Positions 8,998-17,354 of a DNA stretch of 64,000 nt are shown one piece after another; position 1 is the stretch's first letter; the number at the start of each line of letters is the position of its first letter. Under the pieces are notes generated by a model that ran no database searches, was not told where the DNA came from, and saw only the letters and a program-made list of their open reading frames with translations. This stretch comes from Lapidilactobacillus achengensis (GTDB lineage: Bacteria > Bacillota > Bacilli > Lactobacillales > Lactobacillaceae), in assembly GCF_003946655.1 (NCBI RefSeq), contig NZ_RHOV01000005.1:62001-126000 (forward strand), read 5' to 3'. The position numbers and the translations under genes were made by a program.

Positions 8998-11778
8998 TCA
9001 GTTCCGACGGCGACGACGCTTCAAGGTGTCCGCACTAAAACCGGCTAGTGTCAGAATCAAGCAGGTACCACCGAGAACTGCCATGATGCTGGTTGGACGC
9101 TCGCCATTTTGCGGTAAGCGCTTTTGATGTTGTGACGTTGGCCGATCTTTCGTTTCTTTCGTTGCTTTCTGATCAGTGCTTTGGCCTGGTTGTTCGGGCT
9201 TGGTGGTGGTGGTGTTCAAGGTGTCGATCAAATTGATTTCTTGCAATTGGCCGTCATCCGTTAGTGGCAATTGGTCGTAGCTCGCACTGTAACCAGCTGG
9301 CACAACTTCTTTGACCGTATAATTGATTTTCTTACCTTGCTCATCATATTTCGGCAGCGCTAGCCACAAGCCGACCCAGTTTTGATTGGCGCTGAGTGTT
9401 TTAGGAGCGCCAAGGGCCTGGTCGTTCGCATAAAGTTGGACCTTGATGCTGGCGGGGCGTTGACCGGTTTGATTTTGCTGGTCATTCCAAAATTTACGAA
9501 GGCGCAAGTTGATAAACTCAGTACCTTGCTCGCCAAGTTCAGGATCGGCGGTGTTGATCAGGTTATGGCCGTCCTGGGTAACCGTATAACCATCAGGGGT
9601 TGCCTCAGTGACGCGATAGTTGATTTTTTGACCGGTCTCGGAGAATTTCGGCAAATCGTTAAAGAAATATTCCCAGTTGGTCTGTGCATCGACAACTTTA
9701 CTGGCGACAAATTGCCAAGCTGGTTCACCGTCCGCGCCAGTTTCCCAAGCCCGTTCCAAGGTCACGGTGATATTGTTGGGTCGGTTGCCGTAAATGTTAT
9801 CTTGATCATGCCAAACCTTCGCGCCAAAGACGGTAGTCGTGTCCGGGTCGTTCAAATCTAAGTGGTTCGTCAAGTCGAAACCGTTGATCTCACTGCTATA
9901 ATCAGCAAGATCATCTTCAGTCACAAAATAATGGATCTTGATGCCTTGGTCATATTTAGGGAGGTCATTGAATTGCTTTTGCCAATGATTGGTTGCTGTC
10001 AATTCGAAGTCGGCGACCTTCTCAATGCCGTTGTTGCCATGCCGCCAGAGATGAGCAGTAATCGAATTGGGCCGTTGTGATGTATTGGCGGCATCGTCCC
10101 AAATTTTCTTGATTGCAATGGCGGTTACTGCTGGGCTGTGCTGATTGATCAGGTCATCATCACAAACGGTCGTGGTGTAGCCAGGAATTTTCGCTTCGGA
10201 AACGGAATAAATCCAGGGGCGACCCTGGTGATCGTGGGTGGGCAGATCGGCGAATTCATAATGCCAAGCGCCACTTGCAGTCACGATTTTCTGGGTGACC
10301 AGTTCCTTGGCGCCGCCTTGATGTTGACGCCAGAGGAAAACGGTCAGATAGGTTGGACGCAAACCATCTTGATCATTTTGATCGTCCCAGACCTTGTTCC
10401 CACTGACGTTGATTTGATCAGGATCGTTATCCTGCGCCTCATTGACAACGGTGACCGTCGCCGGCGTGCTCGTCGAAGCATCACCTTGAAAATCCCAGCG
10501 GTGCGTCTCGCCGGATTTGACATTGACGCGATCGGCGATCAGACTGCCATCAATATTCTGATGAGCAGTGATCTCGTCTTGTGGCGCGAGCATGGTCCCT
10601 TGGAACGGGGCTTGCACACCGATCTGCGTGCCTTTGGCGCCCACGAAATTCCAGAGAATTTTGGCATCACTGAAGTCTTCGGTTTCATGATTGACCCGAT
10701 CGGCGCCATCAATGACTAATTTTATCTGGGACTGGATGTCCAAAGTTGCCTGATTCCCCACATGAACATTGATCACCAGGGGTCCGCCAGTGCGTGATAA
10801 CCCCTTGATCGTTAGCGGGCGATCCCGCTCCAGTTCACTGGCGTCTAAATTATAAAAGTGGTATGCCTGACTGCCACTGTTGCTGGGATCGACCGCGACA
10901 AAATGGTGATCAGAATCTAATTCGTAACCAGCCGGGGCTTGTGTTTCAACGAAATAGTACAGCCCGGCTTGTGCAACACTGACCCGGATCTGGCCGTTCT
11001 CATCGGTGGTCAGCCCGGTGACCTGTGGCTGTGTGGCACCGTTACGATAAAGACTGAATACCGCCTGGGGCAGTGGTCGCCCGGCTTGATCCTTCTTGGT
11101 CAACAGAATCTGTTCATCATTAACACTAGGGGTGATGGTGATGACGCGATTATTCTCGTTACTGTTGTCATAATGAACATCCGGAGAATTTTGCGCCTGT
11201 CCCCAAGTGTTTGATTGAGCCAGATCATGCGCCAATTCCGTTTTTATATTCAGATATTGCTGTTGATCTTTGTCTTGGTAAACCTCATCTTCTTGTAAAT
11301 GGTCTAGTTTGTTCTGGTTGACCGAAATCGCATTCTGGCTGCTGGCGCTGGCCAATTCAATCTCGGTATCCTCACCGAAAACGGCTTTGTTGCGCGCCAT
11401 ATCAGAACTGACGAACGCCGAAGAACTGATTTTGTGCACATCTTGGAAGTAGTAAATATCCTTGACCAAGCTACCATCGATCACATTGGTACCAAAGTTG
11501 GTTTCGCTGAACAGCTCGTCTGTGGCGATATTGCCGTTGGTGTGCGCGCCAGTGATCGCCTCGTTGGAAAAAATATGAAAGAACTGCGCTGCCTGCAAGG
11601 GGGCCGTTTTAGCCTCGGGCACATCTGCGTAGAAACTGCCGCCATTGGGAACATCATCATTGACGGCCGCCTGTGCCGCCATCCCACTGCCCAGTCCGCC
11701 ACTTCCGCCTAACGTGGCCGTGGTCAAAATGGTTAAGGCGATGATTCGCCCAGTGCGTTGCCAAATTTTCTTGAACAT
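8998..11778 (-). CDS. Cell-wall-anchored choice-of-anchor A / Cna-B repeat adhesin
   Basis: A 926-residue surface protein. A signal peptide with a hydrophobic run (IIALTILTTATLGG) ends near AAQAA. A choice-of-anchor A-like domain begins near residue 45 (AAQFFHIFSNEAITGAHTNG) and ends near FQGTMLAP...GSLIADRVNVKSGETHRWDF. A SpaA/Cna-B-like module (ILLTKKDQAGRPLPQAVFSL to APAGYELD) is inserted inside it. Four Cna-B repeats follow, each starting with a K-(V/I/F)-W-(D/H/N)-D type motif and containing YxVxE. The C-terminus has LPQNG, a hydrophobic helix and RRRRRN. ATG 11778 has GAGGG upstream; a GTG 6 bp earlier is possible. The likely role is adhesion; the ligand is unknown. Confidence 0.88.
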   Translation of the reverse strand: MFKKIWQRTGRIIALTILTTATLGGSGGLGSGMAAQAAVNDDVPNGGSFYADVPEAKTAPLQAAQFFHIFSNEAITGAHTNGNIATDELFSETNFGTNVIDGSLVKDIYYFQDVHKISSSAFVSSDMARNKAVFGEDTEIELASASSQNAISVNQNKLDHLQEDEVYQDKDQQQYLNIKTELAHDLAQSNTWGQAQNSPDVHYDNSNENNRVITITPSVNDEQILLTKKDQAGRPLPQAVFSLYRNGATQPQVTGLTTDENGQIRVSVAQAGLYYFVETQAPAGYELDSDHHFVAVDPSNSGSQAYHFYNLDASELERDRPLTIKGLSRTGGPLVINVHVGNQATLDIQSQIKLVIDGADRVNHETEDFSDAKILWNFVGAKGTQIGVQAPFQGTMLAPQDEITAHQNIDGSLIADRVNVKSGETHRWDFQGDASTSTPATVTVVNEAQDNDPDQINVSGNKVWDDQNDQDGLRPTYLTVFLWRQHQGGAKELVTQKIVTASGAWHYEFADLPTHDHQGRPWIYSVSEAKIPGYTTTVCDDDLINQHSPAVTAIAIKKIWDDAANTSQRPNSITAHLWRHGNNGIEKVADFELTATNHWQKQFNDLPKYDQGIKIHYFVTEDDLADYSSEINGFDLTNHLDLNDPDTTTVFGAKVWHDQDNIYGNRPNNITVTLERAWETGADGEPAWQFVASKVVDAQTNWEYFFNDLPKFSETGQKINYRVTEATPDGYTVTQDGHNLINTADPELGEQGTEFINLRLRKFWNDQQNQTGQRPASIKVQLYANDQALGAPKTLSANQNWVGLWLALPKYDEQGKKINYTVKEVVPAGYSASYDQLPLTDDGQLQEINLIDTLNTTTTKPEQPGQSTDQKATKETKDRPTSQHQKRLPQNGERPTSIMAVLGGTCLILTLAGFSADTLKRRRRRN

Positions 11779-11901
11779 AAACACACCCTCACTCCATCAA
11801 TAATTTGTTCGGTTGATTTGCCCCTTAACCGAACTGCTATAACAATTAAATTATAGCTCACAATTAAAAAAATAAAAGTCGTTTGTGAAAGTTATTGGAA
11901 T

Positions 11902-11932
11902 TAAAAACGCTGTCAGCAGCGCTGATAGCGTT
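11902..11932 (-). terminator. Terminator of the HAD gene
   Basis: Read leftward, arms AACGCTATCAGC and GCTGACAGCGTT (one mismatch) enclose a 3-nt loop and are followed by a T-rich run. It separates the HAD gene from the adhesin gene, so the two are separately transcribed. Confidence 0.75.
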
Positions 11933-11995
11933 AATTGTCTTCTTTGATTGGGTCAGTTAGGCGCCAAGAAGGGGCCGTACCGAACTTGCATGACA

Positions 11996-12811
11996 CTAAT
12001 CGATGAGACCGAATTTTTGAAAGGCGTGGGCGATGCCGTCCTGATCGTTGCTGGTCGTGACAAAATCAGCTTGCGCTTTGACACTTTCCGCGCCATTGGC
12101 CATCGCCACCGCTGTTCCGGCCGCGGCAAACATGGCCAAGTCGTTTTGCTCGTCACCGATCGCCATGATCGCGCTGGTCGGGAGCTCCAGTAACCGGGCC
12201 AATTCAGTGACCGCGTGCCCTTTATTGACGATCGGATTCATCAATTCCAGAAAATTTCGACCGGCGCGAACAACGTAAAGTTCCGTGGCAAAGCGCTGGC
12301 GAACCGCAGTTTCAATTTGATCCAACTGTTCGGGCTCACCAACGAACAAGCCTTTGGCAATCGAAAAGTCAGTCGGCAGGTCAGCTGGTTGCCGTATCAA
12401 AAGCCCGGCGTGATTCTCCCAGGCCTGCACCACTGTGACCCAACTCACATCATGATCGGCCGTGTAAATAATGCCGTCTTCATCAAGCACGTTGAAAGGT
12501 ACTTGGTGATCTTGAGCGAAGGCGGTGAGCGCGCGATAATGTTGGTTGGCGACTAAATGACGCGCTAGAACCCGACCGGCAACCGTTTCAATCGCGGCGC
12601 CGTTGAAGGTGACCACATATTCATCATCGCCGCTCAAGCCAAGCTCGTTGAGGAAATGACGCGTGCCTGCCAGTGGTCGCCCGGTACACAGGACGATTTT
12701 GACCCCTTTTGCTTGTGCTTGGCGCACGGCCGCGATCGTGCTGGGGAGAATCTGACCAGCGCTGTTCAACAGTGTGTCATCGATATCGATTGCTACTAAT
12801 TTGATGTTCAT
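11996..12811 (-). CDS. Cof-type HAD-superfamily phosphatase
   Basis: A 271-residue cytoplasmic HAD phosphatase of the Cof/YidA class, which acts on small phosphorylated metabolites; the true substrate cannot be predicted. Motif I is DIDDTLL (residues 8-14), motif II lies in VLCTGRP, the lysine of motif III in IVNKGHAV, and motif IV is GDEQNDLAMF. A C2-type cap domain fills the middle. ATG 12811 has GAGAGGAG upstream. An in-frame extension to 12922 would translate the 11-bp repeats and is rejected. It is monocistronic, between a terminator and a repeat-bearing leader. Confidence 0.9.
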   Translation of the reverse strand: MNIKLVAIDIDDTLLNSAGQILPSTIAAVRQAQAKGVKIVLCTGRPLAGTRHFLNELGLSGDDEYVVTFNGAAIETVAGRVLARHLVANQHYRALTAFAQDHQVPFNVLDEDGIIYTADHDVSWVTVVQAWENHAGLLIRQPADLPTDFSIAKGLFVGEPEQLDQIETAVRQRFATELYVVRAGRNFLELMNPIVNKGHAVTELARLLELPTSAIMAIGDEQNDLAMFAAAGTAVAMANGAESVKAQADFVTTSNDQDGIAHAFQKFGLID

Positions 12812-12837
12812 TTGAAAACTCCTCTCTATTCTTTTGC

Positions 12838-12890
12838 TTCCGTTGAAATTCCGTTGAAATTCCGTTGAAGTTCCGTTGAAGTTCCATTGA
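12838..12890 (+). repeat. 11-bp tandem repeat upstream of the HAD gene
   Basis: Five copies of TTCCGTTGAAA or close variants (12838, 12849, 12860, 12871, 12882) run head to tail, the last diverged (TTCCATTGATC). They lie just upstream of the HAD ribosome binding site, so copy-number change would alter the leader. Confidence 0.85.
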
Positions 12891-13249
12891 TCAATGGGGT
12901 TATTGCTTGCTGGCGCTTGCACTCGCGGTTGAGGTGAGGCTGTTTTGAAGAAGGTGGCGCTGATGGTCCTTGCGGCGACTCGAACCTACGCCTAACCAAT
13001 CGCTAGGTTGGTTAGTGGCAGGAGGTTTGAATGTCTTCAGCATACCATTTTTATTTAGGGGAAAGGTCCTATTTTAGGCAGGAAGAGGGGACAATTCTGG
13101 GTAGATTCCGTTGCCGTGGCGTCCACAAAGGACCGCTTTGCTGTGGAGCCGAGCCGGTGATGTGCTATGATATAAGTAGTCTTTAGGGCGAGTCATTCGC
13201 AGAAAGAAATAGGTGCGCCAGGTGGGCCTGACGCGCTTTGAGGGATAAC
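12891..13249. other. Intergenic stretch, divergent HAD / AraC genes
   Basis: No convincing gene. It must hold the divergent promoters. A -10-like TATGAT/TATAAG pair at 13166-13176 is the best rightward candidate, without a good -35. A short segment near 12972-12992 resembles a tRNA T-arm read leftward but its stem does not pair. Confidence 0.4.
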
Positions 13250-14104
13250 ATGATCCAGCATGAAACCGTGCAACTTTGGCCGCGACTGCCATTTAAATTC
13301 TATGAACATGATCCCTTGACCAGCATTGGCGTTTCGCCACACTGGCATCAAGGCATCGAATTGAATTATTTAGTGGCCGGTCCGACCCTGAAATTTGAAA
13401 CCGATGGCACCACGCGGCATCACCAACCAGGCGCGATCTGGGCCGTTGACCGCCGCGTTGTCCATAGCGCTAGCGGCGCGCCTTCACATCAATGGGATGA
13501 ATTCGGGTTGATCATTGACGACCAGTTCTTACTGACGCAATTACCGGAAAGCGCCGATTGGTCCTTGCGCTTATTTGGCGCCCCCAGCCAAGCGGTCCAT
13601 CCAGAAGCTTATGCCCAACTGGCTTTGCACTTAAATCAGATCCGTGACTTGCTGCATCAAGAGTTTACGGATGTGGCGCGGTTATTGATTCTTAGTCATT
13701 TTTATCAAGTGCTGGCGCTTCTGGCGGATAATTTCACTGAGCTGGCGCCGAGTTCGCCGCCGATCCAGCCCAACGCGCCCTTGGTCGATCAAGTGATCAA
13801 CTATTTGGATCGAAATTATGGCGAAACGATCAGTAGCGCGGAAGTGGCCCACCGGTTTCATGTTTCGCAAACGACGTTGAATCAACAATTCAACGCCAAC
13901 GTTCAGATGTCACTGAATCGATATTTGCGGCTGGTGCGACTATTGAATGCCCGTAAGTTATTGCTAGAAACCGATGATAAAATCGACTACATCGCCCAAC
14001 GCTGTGGCTTTGGCAATCGAAAAAATCTAAATCGTAATTTCCAAACGTGGAAGGGGACCACCCCGAGTGCTTACCGGCAGGCCTACGCCCGGTATCATCG
14101 GTAG
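13250..14104 (+). CDS. AraC-family transcriptional regulator
   Basis: A 284-residue regulator with an N-terminal cupin-like sensor domain (HWHQGIELNYLVAG around residue 30; a PGAIWAVDRRVVHS strand) and two C-terminal helix-turn-helix motifs. The first is SSAEVAHRFHVSQTTLNQQF and the second is KIDYIAQRCGFGNRKNLNRNF, ending with the family signature GTTPSAYRQ. ATG 13250 follows TGAGGGA; an in-frame TTG at 13238 overlaps that site. Acetyltransferase and MFS genes follow on the same strand, so sugar or amino-sugar use is a guess for its signal. Confidence 0.88.
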   Translation: MIQHETVQLWPRLPFKFYEHDPLTSIGVSPHWHQGIELNYLVAGPTLKFETDGTTRHHQPGAIWAVDRRVVHSASGAPSHQWDEFGLIIDDQFLLTQLPESADWSLRLFGAPSQAVHPEAYAQLALHLNQIRDLLHQEFTDVARLLILSHFYQVLALLADNFTELAPSSPPIQPNAPLVDQVINYLDRNYGETISSAEVAHRFHVSQTTLNQQFNANVQMSLNRYLRLVRLLNARKLLLETDDKIDYIAQRCGFGNRKNLNRNFQTWKGTTPSAYRQAYARYHR

Positions 14105-14242
14105 TGAGTTAGCGGTGTCCGCCTAGCCAAGGGCGGAGCTGGGCAGACTGTGATTGGTGGGTCCAATCAAGCTCAGCCGTTAGAATTGTGGCTGGTTTCT
14201 TTCGAAATTGTCCCCTCTGTTCCAGAAAAACATGGTAAACTA

Positions 14243-14266
14243 CCTCCTGTATCCACTTACAGGAGG
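14243..14266 (+). promoter_or_regulatory. Hairpin that sequesters the Shine-Dalgarno sequence
   Basis: CCTCCTGTA (14243-14251) pairs perfectly with TACAGGAGG (14258-14266) across a 6-nt loop. The right arm contains the AGGAGG ribosome binding site of the gene starting at 14275, and five T residues follow it. The structure could block translation or act as an attenuator. Confidence 0.7.
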
Positions 14267-14274
14267 TTTTTCTT

Positions 14275-14898
14275 ATGACATCAGAACGAACGGAAATGTT
14301 GGCGGGACGGTTGTATTATTCGCCCGATCCTGAATTGGTCGCTTTGCGGAAACAGGCCAAACAACAAGTGTATCAATATAATCAAACGGCGCCGGATCAA
14401 GGCGAACGACGGTCTGAAATTTTGGCGGAGTTGATCGATTGTCCCAGTCAGGATGCTTATTTCGAAGTGCCCATGCGAATGGATTATGGCCACAATGTTC
14501 ATGTGGGGCGCAATTTCTATGCTAATTATGATGCGATTCTTCTTGATGTAGCGCCGATCACGATTGGCGACAACGTAATGTTAGCGCCACGGGTCTCACT
14601 GTACACCGCAGGTCATCCGGTGGTTGCTAGCGTCCGGAATACGGATCTGGAGTACGGCCACCCAATCACAATTGGGGACAATGTTTGGTTAGGTGGCAAC
14701 GTGGTCGTTTGTCCAGGGGTGACGATCGGGAGCAATGTCGTGGTGGGCGCTGGCGCAGTGGTGACCAAGGACTTGCCGGATAACGTGGTTGCTGCTGGCG
14801 TGCCTGCCCGGGTCATTCGTCCGATCACCGCCGCCGATGAGGCCTATTGGCAAGGCGAGCAGGCGCAATGGCGCGAACATTTAACTTCTAAAGACTAG
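14275..14898 (+). CDS. Sugar O-acetyltransferase (maltose/galactoside acetyltransferase family)
   Basis: A 207-residue left-handed beta-helix acetyltransferase that moves acetyl from acetyl-CoA to a sugar hydroxyl. The N-terminal Maa-type segment reads [14 protein letters not shown]. Hexapeptide repeats run from about residue 70 to 185 ([44 protein letters not shown]). The catalytic histidine is in YTAGHPV. The end shows the [11 protein letters not shown] signature. AGGAGG lies 8 nt before the ATG but inside a hairpin. A paralogue lies at 16288-16902 on the far side of an MFS gene. Confidence 0.9.
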   Translation: MTSERTEMLAGRLYYSPDPELVALRKQAKQQVYQYNQTAPDQGERRSEILAELIDCPSQDAYFEVPMRMDYGHNVHVGRNFYANYDAILLDVAPITIGDNVMLAPRVSLYTAGHPVVASVRNTDLEYGHPITIGDNVWLGGNVVVCPGVTIGSNVVVGAGAVVTKDLPDNVVAAGVPARVIRPITAADEAYWQGEQAQWREHLTSKD

Positions 14899-14942
14899 AT
14901 AAATCACCTGGTTGTCCGGCAAGTGGCAGAAATGAGGTCATT

Positions 14943-16130
14943 ATGACAAAACAATCAAGGAATATCCAAGCGGGTGGACGTCTGATTACGATTTTAAGTA
15001 TTTCGGCCGTGGGGGGACTGGCCTTGGCCGTCACCAGCGTGATTCCAAAATGGGCGCAGGAGTTTCCCCAGCTGCCTTTAGCCGCAATCGAATTATTAGT
15101 GACCTTGGCCAATCTGGGCGCGTTGATCACGTTATTGTTCAATCCGTGGTTAACGCGTCGTTGGGGGAGTAAACGGGTCATTTTAGTGGGACTGCTTTTG
15201 GGCGCTGGCGCCGGGTGCCTACCTGTTTGGCTGCGGTCGTATGGCGCGATTGCCGTGAGTCGCTTCCTCTTAGGTCTAGGTTTAGGGCTATACGCGCCTC
15301 ATGGCATCAGCCTGATCGTTCATCATTATCAGGGCGCCCAGCAGACGCGTCTTTTAGGGTATCAAACCGGCATCGGTGCCTTGGGGAGTACCATGATCAT
15401 GTTGCTAGTCGGCGCGCTGGCGTCGCGAAATTGGCGTTGGGTCTTCTGGATCCATGGACTGCTGTTACTTGTGGCCCTCGCGGTGGGCCGTTTCTTGCCG
15501 CCGGATCGGCCGCAATCGGTGGCGCCAGTGGTTCGAACGCCCTTACCACGTTCCGCTTGGTGGCTGATTTTACTGACTTTTTGGACGTATTTAGTCATTT
15601 GGGGCGTTCAATTGAAGTTGCCCAGTTTGTTCAGTGAAAAAGGATTCGGTGGCGCCCAAGTGACCAGCTTGACGCTGGCGTTGATGAATCTTGGCGGTTT
15701 CGCCGCCGGGATGCTTTTCGGGCGGAGTTATCGACGTTGGGGGCGACATGTGTTGACCGCTGGCTACATGACCGCGGCGGTGACGGTTCTTGGGCTGTTG
15801 CTTTCGCCTAATCAGGGGTTGGCGATCATGGCGGCGGTAGGCTTCAATTTCGTTTATTCCTTTACTGGACCGTACTTGGTGGTGCGCAGCCAACAGGGAT
15901 TAGCGCCGAATCAAGTGGAAGAAATGAGCAGCTACTTGACCATTGTGACCATTGTCAGCGCCTTTCTCGCACCGATCTGGTGGAACCTTTTGGGTGAGAT
16001 CGGCTGGGGACCCTTGACGCAAAACGTGCTGGTTTGGGTGATCACCATGTTATTATTGTTGGCGCTGATTGTCGCGCTGGTGCAGTCCCAGCAACGCCGG
16101 ATCAAGCGAGTGAATCGACCGCGGGCATGA
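14943..16130 (+). CDS. MFS permease
   Basis: A 395-residue major facilitator protein with about twelve hydrophobic segments. The loop between segments 2 and 3 shows WLTRRWGSKRVIL, a variant of the MFS GxxxDRxGRR signature. LGLGLGLYAPHGISLIV resembles the cyanate/nitrate-transporter (CynX/NimT) branch. The substrate is not predictable. GAGGT precedes ATG 14943. It sits 44 bp after one acetyltransferase gene and before its paralogue, suggesting a three-gene unit. Confidence 0.85.
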   Translation: MTKQSRNIQAGGRLITILSISAVGGLALAVTSVIPKWAQEFPQLPLAAIELLVTLANLGALITLLFNPWLTRRWGSKRVILVGLLLGAGAGCLPVWLRSYGAIAVSRFLLGLGLGLYAPHGISLIVHHYQGAQQTRLLGYQTGIGALGSTMIMLLVGALASRNWRWVFWIHGLLLLVALAVGRFLPPDRPQSVAPVVRTPLPRSAWWLILLTFWTYLVIWGVQLKLPSLFSEKGFGGAQVTSLTLALMNLGGFAAGMLFGRSYRRWGRHVLTAGYMTAAVTVLGLLLSPNQGLAIMAAVGFNFVYSFTGPYLVVRSQQGLAPNQVEEMSSYLTIVTIVSAFLAPIWWNLLGEIGWGPLTQNVLVWVITMLLLLALIVALVQSQQRRIKRVNRPRA

Positions 16131-16287
16131 GCCAGTCACAGCCTGAATTGCCCTTTTGGCGGGCGGTGGCGGCTACTTGCTGGTGTGGGGATGGTGCCCT
16201 GCAACCGGAGCCGGTTTCCGCGCAGCCACTCAATGACGTAATTTAGCAATGAATGATTTTATCAAAAATAAAGGATGGCGTTTACCA

Positions 16288-16902
16288 ATGAATGTCTTCA
16301 ATAAAATGCACCAAGGCGATCTTTATCATCCGGATGATCAACAGGTTGCGGCGATCCAACAACGTTGTTTGGAGAAGTTGTATGATTACAATCAGACTCG
16401 CCCCAGCGCTGGACCAGAACGGCAACGCTTATTACAGGAGATGTTCGCTGAGATCGGCTTGGGTTGTTATGTGGAACCACCATTGCATGCCAATTTCGGT
16501 GGGCATCATGTTCATTTCGGTCGCGGCGTTTACGCCAATTTCAACTTGACCTTGGTCGATGATACCCACATTTATGTTGGCGACTGGACGATGATCGGTC
16601 CCAATGTCACGCTGGCCACAGCTGGCCATCCAATTCTTCCTGAGTTGCGCCAACAGGGTTATCAGTATAATTTGCCGATCCACATCGGCCGCAACTGTTG
16701 GCTCGGCGCCGGTGTGATCGTGTTACCTGGCGTGACCATCGGCGATAACGTGGTGATTGGTGCTGGGAGCGTGGTCACCAAAGACCTCCCAGATAATGTT
16801 GTCGCTTTTGGGGATCCGTGCCGGGTTGTGCGTCCGGTCAACGAACATGATCGCGAATTTTACACCCGGGAACGGAAAATTGATCCTAAGTTGTTGGGGT
16901 AG
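16288..16902 (+). CDS. Second sugar O-acetyltransferase, paralogue of 14275-14898
   Basis: This 204-residue hexapeptide acetyltransferase follows the Maa/LacA pattern: an N-terminal MHQGDLYHPDD segment, YDYNQTRPS, YVEPPLHANFGGHHVHFG, catalytic histidine in TAGHPIL, and [21 protein letters not shown] near the end. ATG 16288 was chosen because MNVFNKMHQGDLY matches the family's N-terminus and AGGATGG lies about 10 nt upstream. An in-frame ATG at 16249 lacks a binding site. The clear similarity to the 14275 gene implies duplication, but the two diverge well beyond recent copying. Confidence 0.88.
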   Translation: MNVFNKMHQGDLYHPDDQQVAAIQQRCLEKLYDYNQTRPSAGPERQRLLQEMFAEIGLGCYVEPPLHANFGGHHVHFGRGVYANFNLTLVDDTHIYVGDWTMIGPNVTLATAGHPILPELRQQGYQYNLPIHIGRNCWLGAGVIVLPGVTIGDNVVIGAGSVVTKDLPDNVVAFGDPCRVVRPVNEHDREFYTRERKIDPKLLG

Positions 16903-16929
16903 TGCTCCAGGAGATGCTTGGTGTGATTT

Positions 16930-17051
16930 GAAACGTGCTGCGCGCAACTGACTTCTGTGCTTAGCCTAGTAACAGTTCCGGGAGCTAAAACCGGCTCCCA
17001 AAACTGTTACTAGGCTAATGCTCGAAGTCAACCCGTTGCGCTCCGTACTCT
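16930..17051 (+). repeat. Family A 122-bp hairpin element, copy A1
   Basis: One long interrupted palindrome. From outside in the paired arms are GTGC/GTAC (one wobble), GCGCAAC/GTTGCGC, TGACTT/AAGTCA, CCTAGTAACAGTT/AACTGTTACTAGG and GGGAGC/GCTCCC. Conserved asymmetric segments are GCTTAGC on the left and GGCTAATGCTC and ACCC on the right. No ORF fits it. Confidence 0.88.
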
Positions 17052-17057
17052 AATTTT

Positions 17058-17179
17058 GAAACGTGCTCACCGACCCAGTGCTTTCCGCTTAGCTACGTAA
17101 CTGTTGTGGGAGCAAAGTTCAGCTCCCAAAACAGTTACTAGGCTAATGCTCAAGCACTACCCGGGTCGGCTCGCACTCT
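17058..17179 (+). repeat. Family A 122-bp hairpin element, copy A2
   Basis: Begins exactly 128 bp after A1 and has the same 122-bp length. Its arms have other sequences yet still pair: CCGACCC/GGGTCGG, AGTGCTT/AAGCACT, TAACTGT/ACAGTTA and GGGAGC/GCTCCC. Confidence 0.88.
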
Positions 17180-17185
17180 AATTTT

Positions 17186-17307
17186 GAAACGTGCTGCGCG
17201 CAACTGACTTCTGTGCTTAGCTACGCAAATGTTCCGGAAGCAAAAAGCGGCTTTCAAAACCTTTGCTAGGCTAGTGCTCGAAGTCAACCCGTTGCGCGCC
17301 GCACTCT
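17186..17307 (+). repeat. Family A 122-bp hairpin element, copy A3
   Basis: Begins exactly 128 bp after A2. The outer arms match A1 (GCGCAAC/GTTGCGC, TGACTT/AAGTCA), while the inner arms differ: CAAATGT/ACCTTTG (one mismatch) and GGAAGC/GCTTTC (one G-T wobble). It ends 10 bp before the thrS -35 box. Confidence 0.88.
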
Positions 17308-17316
17308 AATTTCTAC

Positions 17317-17345
17317 TTGCTCTTTTCTTTTTTTTGTGGTTTAAT
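17317..17345 (+). promoter_or_regulatory. Promoter of thrS
   Basis: TTGCTC at 17317-17322 and TTTAAT at 17340-17345 with 17-bp spacing, just upstream of the T-box leader. Confidence 0.6.
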
Positions 17346-17354
17346 AACGCTTGA

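Noticed and set aside
8998-11712. Several rightward open frames of 70-190 codons opposite the adhesin gene
   Set aside because: All lie antisense to a gene with clear domains and lack binding sites; they reflect its codon bias.
12960-13030. Possible tRNA gene (leftward GGTTCGAGTC and a GGACCA end)
   Set aside because: The T-stem does not pair, and no acceptor, D-arm or anticodon arm can be formed.
16903-17313. CRISPR array reading of the three 128-bp units
   Set aside because: Units are long hairpins with internally varying arms rather than short repeats with unique spacers, and no cas genes are present.
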